This document shows positions 56,700 through 64,000 of a stretch of 64,000 nucleotides of DNA, one piece after another. A model generated the notes under the pieces. That model made no database searches, was not told the DNA's origin, and saw only the letters and a program-made list of their open reading frames with translations. The stretch's first letter is position 1, and each line of letters starts with the position of its first letter. Origin of the DNA: Sphagnum compactum (taxonomy: Eukaryota; Bryophyta; Sphagnopsida; Sphagnales); contig OZ234498.1 in NCBI GenBank assembly GCA_965153455.1, positions 18,662,001 through 18,726,000 of the forward strand. The letters are read 5' to 3'. Both the position numbers and the translations under genes were made by a program.

Positions 56700-57909
56700 A
56701 TGGTGGTTTCAATGGACTTTGATCAACTTCCAATTGGAGAGACATGGGATTTGTCATCGAGGTTGTATTTGGATTTGAATACACAATGTTTAGAGGGGAT
56801 TCAACACACAATGTAACATCCGCATCTTAGAGTTTTTACACAAAAGGAATTGATATGGACTATCGATTTTAGATTTGGTGCGCACAAAGAGGAAATAACA
56901 TACATACCTTCAAACCGAGTGCAAGACTTTATCTACGAAGAGGAACAATGCAACAACGCAAAATGCAAGTTCACATGTCGGCAATTGCGAAGAAGTGAAA
57001 GAGGGGAATTACTCTATCCATGTTGGGATAATTATTTGGAATTTTCCAGGTTTCGAATACTGAACATCAATTGACCTTCTTTGTTTTGGAGTTGCTTGTT
57101 TTTTTAGAGTCCCACTTTCTTGCACAACATTAAATTTCACCAAAGTTTGAGTTTTTTTTTTAATTGATTTTTTGCAGGTATAATTGCAATTTTGGCCCAA
57201 AAGACAGGACAAATAATTTGTTGCAACTAACAAAGGACATGGTTTTTAGAAAGAAGTTTCTTGATAAGATAGGTAAAACAATTTGGAAGGGAAAATAAAA
57301 AACTTGTGTTACAATCAAAAGTAATGGAGGCTCTTAGAAGAAAGGTTGCCAATGTGCTTTTACCATCAAAATGTTATATCTTATCCCTTCAATTTTAGAG
57401 ATATGTTATGACAAGAAGAGGCACAACAATGTTATAAGAGATCTTTGCCATGGGAACATCCTCTAGGGGGACAAAGTTGCATTCACTACATATGTTTCCG
57501 CAACCTTAAAGGACTTCATACTTGATAATTTGTGATTGGGACTTTATGTTTCACAAGTGATGGCAAAGCATCATAAAAATGTGTAGGAACTTGTAGAGAC
57601 CAACAGGAACCTGACGAGGGACACCTTTCTATTTGAACAAGACATTCGAAATATAGCCAAAAAGTTAGCAAAGGAAACATATAAGAAACATGAGAGCAAA
57701 GCTGAAAATGTTCGTGTGTGGGTTCAAAAGAACCCAAACGTTTTGTTTTATTATTAGGAGATTGGGACTAAAATTGGTGGAGAGCTATAAGGGAGTAATA
57801 TCCTATTCACAATCATAATTTAAACTCCCTGGCAGGCAACAATGATGCAACAATACGGTCATCAGAACATGGTTGTAATTGATGCTACCTTTGGAACAAA
57901 TGAAACAAG
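56700..57909 (+). pseudogene. MULE/SWIM-type transposase N-terminal half, truncated
   Basis: One frame from the ATG at 56700 runs MVVSMDFDQLPIGETWDL, crosses one TAA and continues to LEFS. An intron at 57050-57177 (gtttcg...tttgcag) joins this to RYNCNFGPKDRTNNLLQL. Further on, with several stops, come KAENVRVWVQKNPNVLFYY and MVVIDATFGTN, the first-Asp motif of MULE DDE transposases. The block ends at a GT right after NETR (57909), and no remaining DDE or SWIM part is found, so the catalytic domain is cut. The LINE that follows may be responsible. Confidence 0.6.
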
Positions 57910-58049
57910 GTAAATCTCTCTATAACTTATGTAGCAAAGCCTAGGATTGGGGTGGTGTAAATAAATCAGAAATGAGGGTGCAAATATTAAAGCTATTTTA
58001 GGATGCTGACCTTGTCTTATTAATCGAAATCTGACACTTCCTAGGCCAA

Positions 58050-61000
58050 CATTTGCCACACGTTGAAGGGTTTAACTCACTTACTGTAGCGCACACTGTG
58101 CAGCCGGGAAGAACAAAAGTGATAAAACATATCGGGGGGTTACCGCTTATTTTCGTAGCCACCTCGGCTCAAACCTGTCACAGTGGAAGGAAGGAAGCCA
58201 CGATTTTTATCTATGGCTACGGGTCAACAACAGGGGTGCTACCCTGACTTGTATGTCTGTGTGGTGCATGCTGCCCCTGTTGGGTCCAAACACGAGAATG
58301 AATCCTTATTCCAAAACCTAGCAGCAGATATTGTTGAAGTTCAAACTCTAGAGGGCATAGTATTATTGGGAGGGGATTTTAATGCGCGAACTGCAACGTT
58401 ACCAGATTTCATCAACATTAGCGACCTTTGTGAACTGTTATAGGCGCCTGAGCTCGCTTAGACTGAGCAACCAAGTGTTGTGGCTAAGCAACAGAACCGC
58501 GACGCCAGTGTTGGCGGTTGGGGCCGCGAGCTTCTGGACCTATGTTGTGACGTTGGGTTACTCATCCTCAATGGCTGGACACTGGGCGACGAATCAGGGG
58601 AGTTCACTTGTTAGGCAAATGGGGGGGCGTAGCACTGTTGATTATATTGTTGGCTCACCTGCAATTTGACAAGCTGCTACACACTTCGAGGTGATAATAG
58701 ACGACACCTGCTATTGTGCGATGGGGGGAGACTCTAACCATAGGCCATTACGCCTACGGTTGATAATCGATTGTAGCTTTGTTGAGCCACAACATATAAT
58801 TGTAACAAAAAAATTCTTACCTAGGTTCAAATATGATAAATCAAAAGCAAAAAAATATCAGCTTGCCCTAGCAATGAATCTTGGAAACCTATGGGTTGCT
58901 AACTCAATCGGGCATCTGGGAGCAGATGGGTTAGCTGACCTACTGCAGCAGTGCGTGGGTGTTGCAGCAGAGTCTACTTTTGGCAATGAGCCTTTAGCAG
59001 GAAACTGCAGAGGGCGACATTGCCATAAACCCTGGTTTGATGCTGATTGTCGTATAGCGAAGCGGGAGCTGAGGCTCTGGCTGAAAGCCAACCCTGATTC
59101 GCACGTCGCTAAACATCAGGCAAGTAAACTAAAAAATTTATTAAAAAATAAAATAAAATTGGGAAACTGCAAGAGCTCAACATATGTGCACACTTGCCAA
59201 GGTGGATGCACTCTTGTTTTAGAAAAAGTACCGGCCAAAGGCACCCGTTGTGGACAAAATCAGTGCAGCTACGCTTCTGGAAGGCTTCCGTGGGCTAGTT
59301 GGTCAGTCTTCGCCACCCATACGGCTGCGAATTGATCACTCGGCCCAGGTGACGGAACCTCCACCTAGCCACACCCTAAACACAGATATCACACTTGTTG
59401 AGCTGCTTCAGGCGCTGAAGAAGCTACAAAGGAATAAGGCTGCTGGTTTGGATGGTATAAAAGCTGAGTTCATTTTGGATGCGGGAGAGCTGCTACACAT
59501 GCCACTATTGATAATGTTCAACTGCTTTCTGGCAGAAGGCTTTCCAAAAGCCCTTTCCACTCGGGTGCTCCACGCGCTCTTTAAAGGGGGCGATGCGTCC
59601 GAATTTAACAACTACAGGGGGATAACTGTTGGGCCTATCCTAGTAAAGTTATTTGTTATGATCCTGGATAAAAGGTTGAGCGAATGGGCTGAACAACATG
59701 GGCTGCGTGCCAAGGGTCAAACTAGGTTTCGCAAATATTACCACACTATTGACCAACTTTTCATACTACGAACTTTGATAGAATAGAGCAAGGCAAAAAA
59801 GAAGCCACTCTATTGTTGTTTTGTGGACTTCAAAAAGGCGATCGATATTGTGCCGCGTGAAGTGCTGTGGGAGCTGTTGGCTAGTCTCGGGGTGGAGGGG
59901 CGCTTCTTGCGATGCCTACCAAGGATACCTATGCATCAACCACCCAAGCGAAGGTGTCACCTCCAGCTTCAAGTGCCAACAAGGTGTGAAGCAAGGTTGC
60001 CCTCTCAGCCCCTTATTGTTTGGGCTATTTGGATGCCCTGGAGGGGCGCTTGGACGGTAGAAAATGTGATGCACCGATTCTAGCAAATGTGCACGTATGG
60101 CTGTTGCTTTTTGTTGATGACCTTGCTCTGACGTCGGAGTTAGAGGTGGGACTGCAACACCAGTTAAACGCGCTTCAGCAGTTCTATGTTGAACGTGGAC
60201 TTACAATGAACATGAAAAAAACAAAAGTCATGGTGTTCAACTCTGCTGACCCATGCCAAGAGTTTGTGTTTGAAGGTGATGCTATTGAACGTGTGCAGAC
60301 CTTCAAATACCTGGGGATCCTGTTCGAGACCACCCCGAACCTGGACAGTGGAGTGAAACATCTAGCAGCTGCCAATAGGTGCTCGCTGTTTGCATTAAAC
60401 CACCGTTGTGCGGAGCTACGTATTATGGACGTCAAGTTACGCTGTGACCTCTTCAACACGTTGGTGCGTTCCACAGCAAGTTATGCCTATGAGGTTTGGG
60501 TGGACTCCAAGAAAATAGAGGCTATTGAAGTAGTGTACCGAGGGTTCCTCAAGTCCTTGCTCGGGGTGCGAAAAACAACTGGCATGTCCATCGTGCTAGC
60601 AGAATTTGGCAAATTCCCTTTTGAACACTTTGCATGGGGACAAGCGTTGTTGTACTATAACTGTGTGAGCACGGTCACTAAATACCGCATCTTGGGCAAG
60701 GCATGGGAAGCCCAACTCGTTATGCTTGTTGCGGGAAAGAATTGTCGGGCTAGATCTATGAAAAAATGGCTACTGAAGAATCAGCCCCAGGAGGTGGCAG
60801 GTTTTCTGTCTCCGGTTCAACCGTTGTTGGAAACGACGCCTAAGCCTGCAACGACCCGTGTGCTCTAGGCGAGGACTGTTCAACCGCTAGGAACAACTCC
60901 TGAGACAACGCACGTACACCCGACCTGTCTAGCAGGGGTGAGAGGCTGGGCGGAGAGCCAAGTACTTTGGTGCAATGCGCACAACATATGGGTGGGAGTT

Positions 61001-61670
61001 CAGATGGCTCAGCTGGCCGCGCTACAACTAGTGCAGCCGGTTGGTGCTAGATCTACGACAGGAGGCCCGATCAACCAGGAGGCTAGGGCCCCACCCCCTC
61101 CAGGTTTTCCCCACACAATATTGAGTGTAAAAAAGATGAAGGATAATATGCGGCTGGCTTACATTGAAAATCTCTTTACCAATCGCGATATCGGGACCAA
61201 CGTGCAGACAAGATACTTGTGCTTCAAGGGTATGTTGTACGAGAGCGAAAGCTACTTGTGTGACATCAGCTGCGTTCAACTATGGAAAGTTCTGGCCCGG
61301 TTTTGATGTGGTAACACGCAGCTTGAGGTAGTGCTAGGTGCGTAGAAGGGCGTGCCATACGCAGAGAGGCTTTGTCGAGGCTACGATTTGGAGAAGGTTG
61401 AGGATGAAGAACACTTGCTTCTTGTTTGTCCAAATACATAAAAAGTTAGGGAACGCTTTTGTTCGACCCTGCCCCTCACCCACACTAGCACTCTTGTTGA
61501 GCTCATGCAGACTACAAACACGGTCGCCTTGGCCAAGTTTGTGGCATGCTGCCAGTAGTAGAGGACAATTTGTCCTCCATGATCTACCTTTCATCTAATG
61601 GACTCTCTGGTCCCAAATGGACATAAAATTGTAAACAGTAAACAGTCTCCACAACCCTCCAAAAAAAAAA
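58050..61670 (+). mobile_element. Frameshifted non-LTR retrotransposon (LINE) with endonuclease, reverse transcriptase and zinc knuckle
   Basis: Endonuclease: LLGGDFNART at 58370, VDYIVGSPAI at 58640, then GGDSNHRPLRL near 58730, where SDH reads SNH. Reverse transcriptase: NKAAGLDGIKAEF (59440), NNYRGITVGPILVKLF (59610), a TAG at 59784, CFVDFKKAID (59820), QQGVKQGCPLSPLLF (59980) and LLFVDDLALTSE (60110). The catalytic box is FVDD instead of F/YADD. The C-terminal part (60530-61300) ends in CRGYDLEKVEDEEHLLLVCP (61370), a C2HC-like knuckle with one Cys changed to Tyr. An A10 run at 61661-61670 fits the 3' tail. At least four frameshifts or stops make it inactive, yet it is far better preserved than the L1-type copy at 11-16 kb. 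The 5' end is uncertain. Confidence 0.85.
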
Positions 61671-63221
61671 TTATTGACAAAATTTTGTCATTTTTCAATA
61701 AAGAGGTTGAGAATTTTTTTAATATCTCTTTTTTTCTAGTGTAAATTCGACTAGTGTTGCTATTTTTTTGTTAAATTTCATCAAATTTTAATGTCAAAAA
61801 ATGAAAGAAAAGGCCTTCATTTGAGAAACCAAATTTTTTCAACTCTTTTTTGTTTGGTCTTCAGGACTCTTGTCTCAAGATTTGCCTTGATAGCCCTTTT
61901 TTTTGACTTGAATCCTTTCCTTCAATTTTGCTCACACCTCTCACCTCTCTAATGTAAGACATCACATTTATAACCCCAAACCCTAATAACTAGGAAAGAG
62001 AGAAAAAAAAAAAATGTGATAGAAAATTTAAGTACCACATAAATTTAGCCCAATTCTCAAAATTTCAACATCCAATGATTACTTCCTTAAATTTCAACAT
62101 TTCACACAAGTGATTAATTTTTTTTTGACATTTCTAAAAAAATTTATTATTATTGCCAAACTTTAAAAGATATTAAAATAGTAGTCAAATAGTGTGGAAC
62201 TCACTTTGGACATATAAATATGCCCAAGATACATTGCCTATCAAAAAGACCAATAAGAAAAATGACTATTTTTTATTGGCCAATCTTAATGATTGGTCAA
62301 AGTGGCAACATATTTTCAATTTATAATATCCACTAAAATCCATCCACAATAAGGATTGATGTGTCCTTATGTTGGTGGCCCAAGTATATTAAATCTCATG
62401 TAAGGTCATCCATCCCAATACTATTCCAACCAAAATGGGCTTAACTTTAGAGTTCTTTGAAAAAATTTAATCAATTGTTAGAGAAAAAAAATCACTCAAA
62501 AATAAATAAATAGATTTGTCCCATTGGTTCAAAAATTGTGAAAGGAGAAACTTGCACTCACTTCATCAACGGTTTTATAATGATACCAAAAGCTAAGCAA
62601 AGGGCCCCACAATTTGCAAAAGTCACAATGTGATCACATCCAAACAAACAAACACCTATCCTAATATATATCTAGAGCATCAATCCCACATTATTTAATG
62701 CTTATTGTGTTAAGTAACCTAATATTTAGATTAAATTATTTTTTAATAAAATTATGTTAAAAAGTTAGCACTAACCTAAAATGTTAATTAACAATTTTGA
62801 TGTCTATTCACATTTCATCACAAATTTACCAAGATTTGTAAGTTCGTTTAAATTCTATGCAAAATTTGATTTTCATAGATTCGTATAAAAATCACATTAA
62901 TTTTATGTTATAGTTAATATGAACAATATTTGTACATATTCAATATTTCTAATATTTAAATCAATGAGACATTTTTTTGAATGACATATGTAAATGTTCA
63001 TATTTAACAAACCAAATCATATAATTTTATATAAAAATCACAACAATTGCACAAATTTAATTAGAATACACATCATACATATTTCACATCAAAAATTTAT
63101 AAATAAAAAAATCATTTATATATAAATAATTTAAAAAAAATCGTGTCATTTTTACACTTTGAAAACTCACGAATTTTACACATACATACTATTTTACAAA
63201 TTTCGGATAGGTTTTACTGTT
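61671..63221. other. Gene-free AT-rich stretch
   Basis: No coding sequence, RNA gene or ordered repeat was recognised. Confidence 0.55.
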
Positions 63222-63840
63222 AACCGACCTCCGACCAACAGTTGGCTGTCTCTGTCGGTGGATGTCTCTCATCCACTAAGGGGAACAAACACAAACACTT
63301 GTCGATTCACTGCAGATGAAACCGACCTCTGACCAACAATTGGCTGTCTCTGTCTGTGGATGTCTCTCATCCATTAATGTGACAAAACACAACACGCTTA
63401 TTGAGTCATTGCAGAAGAAAACCGAGTTGCAACCAACCATTCACCCATGGCTCTGTGGATGTCTCTCATCCACTAAGGTGACAAACACAAACACTTATTG
63501 ATTCATTGCAGATGAAAACCGACTTCCCAACCAACCATTCACCCATGGTTCTGTGGATGTCTCACATCCACTTAGATGACAAAACACGACCAGACATTGA
63601 TTTCACTGTCGATGAAAACCGGCCTCTGACCAACATTTTGCCCATCTCTGTCTTGGTAATGTCTCTCATCCACTAAGGTGACAAGCAGAACACTTGATTC
63701 ATTTACTCGCTGTGGATGAAAACCGAGCTCGGACCAACATTCACCCGTCTCTATGATGTCTCTCATCCACTAAGGTGACAAACAGAACGGTTAATTTATT
63801 CGCTGTGGATGAAAACCGAGCTCCACCCAACAATTGCGTC
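63222..63840 (+). repeat. Six units of about 98 bp, each with a small dyad
   Basis: gtctctcatccac (or a close variant) recurs at 63264, 63362, 63461, 63559, 63661 and 63758, spacings 98, 99, 98, 102 and 97. Each unit also carries (a)aaccga and gaccaac-type words. Four units hold the dyad GTGGATG-N5-CATCCAC, with one mismatch in the second and a changed loop in the fourth; in the last two the left arm is worn. A partial seventh unit starts near 63812. Confidence 0.95.
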
Positions 63841-63861
63841 CCACGAGACCGACACTGAGTG

Positions 63862-64000
63862 TATAAAAATGCACTGGGCTCTGTTGGCTGCTCTCGTTCT
63901 TTCTTTTTCTTCCCCCACGCTGCTTCCGCTTCAGATCGCGAGCGCCATCGCACCTTGGCGTTCGTCGCCGGGTCTGCTTGATCTTCGCGCTTGTGTATGC
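63862..64000 (+). promoter_or_regulatory. TATA box and GC-rich transcription-start region at the window edge
   Basis: TATAAAAA at 63862-63869 lies about 90 bp after the last dyad of the 98-bp array. It is followed by a pyrimidine-rich stretch (ttctttctttttcttccccc) and GC-rich DNA with no clear start codon before the edge. The arrangement of tandem upstream repeats, TATA box and leader is typical of an LTR U3-R region, but an ordinary gene promoter is possible. Confidence 0.6.

Larger units (their letters stand above)
51341..57915 (+). mobile_element. Decayed composite DNA transposon with Ulp1 protease and MULE-type transposase
   Basis: Three coding blocks on one strand: a repetitive N-terminal protein (51556-53310), a Ulp1/C48-like protease (53585-54251) and a transposase-like block (56700-57909). 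Ulp1 domains carried by MULE transposons are known in plants (Kaonashi-type). Here the two activities sit in separate blocks split by about 2.4 kb of repeat-rich, probably non-coding DNA. All blocks have frameshifts or stops. Terminal inverted repeats were not identified, so the ends are only the limits of what I recognise. The 3' side is cut off where the LINE at 58050 begins. Confidence 0.55.

Noticed and set aside
63222-63840. 98-bp array as CRISPR or satellite centromere
   Set aside because: No alternating spacers; only six units, ending at a TATA box, which fits a promoter or LTR better.

Overview
The window looks like nuclear DNA of a land plant with a large, repeat-rich genome. The evidence is an AT-rich background with small GC-richer gene islands, TTTAGGG-type telomeric words, phase-consistent GT-AG introns, two plant-specific myosin-binding (GTD/zein-binding, DUF593) genes, a plant guanylate-binding-like GTPase, and several kinds of decayed transposon. 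The Ulp1/MULE element and the second LINE remind me more of ferns, lycophytes or gymnosperms than of flowering plants. That is an impression; the species cannot be fixed from sequence alone.

Layout: 1-4002 (minus) is a guanylate-binding-family GTPase gene, with seven phase-consistent exons rebuilt here and its 3' end beyond the left edge. 4.1-10.9 kb is AT-rich with repeats and one decayed coding relic. 10.97-16 kb is a heavily mutated L1-type LINE. 16-20.4 kb holds dispersed repeats, a candidate MITE and an interstitial telomeric tract. 20.4-24.6 kb and 43.8-48.6 kb (both plus) are two paralogous myosin-binding-protein genes. Each has one large coding exon, an intron of about 1.2-1.4 kb and a short final exon. 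The downstream copy keeps a membrane anchor. In the upstream copy the matching DNA is still recognisable but broken by frameshifts.

Between the paralogs (25-43.8 kb) lie a hAT transposase relic, SINE-like pol III boxes, tandem duplications, a long foldback, two related inverted-repeat elements built of internal modules (35.1 and 40.2 kb), and copies of a dispersed repeat also found at 17.7 kb. 51.3-57.9 kb is a decayed composite carrying a Ulp1-type protease and a MULE/SWIM-type transposase. A second, better preserved but frameshifted LINE (58.05-61.67 kb) directly adjoins it. The right edge (63.2-64 kb) has six units of about 98 bp, each with a small dyad, ending just upstream of a TATA box and a GC-rich start region. 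This could be an LTR U3-R region or a gene promoter.

Host genes and likely roles: the GTPase probably acts in the secretory or endomembrane system, given its signal-peptide-like N-terminus. The myosin-binding proteins are expected to act as vesicle-anchored myosin XI receptors. Nothing shows that they work together. All boundaries come from reading the sequence by eye; no alignments or database searches were run.
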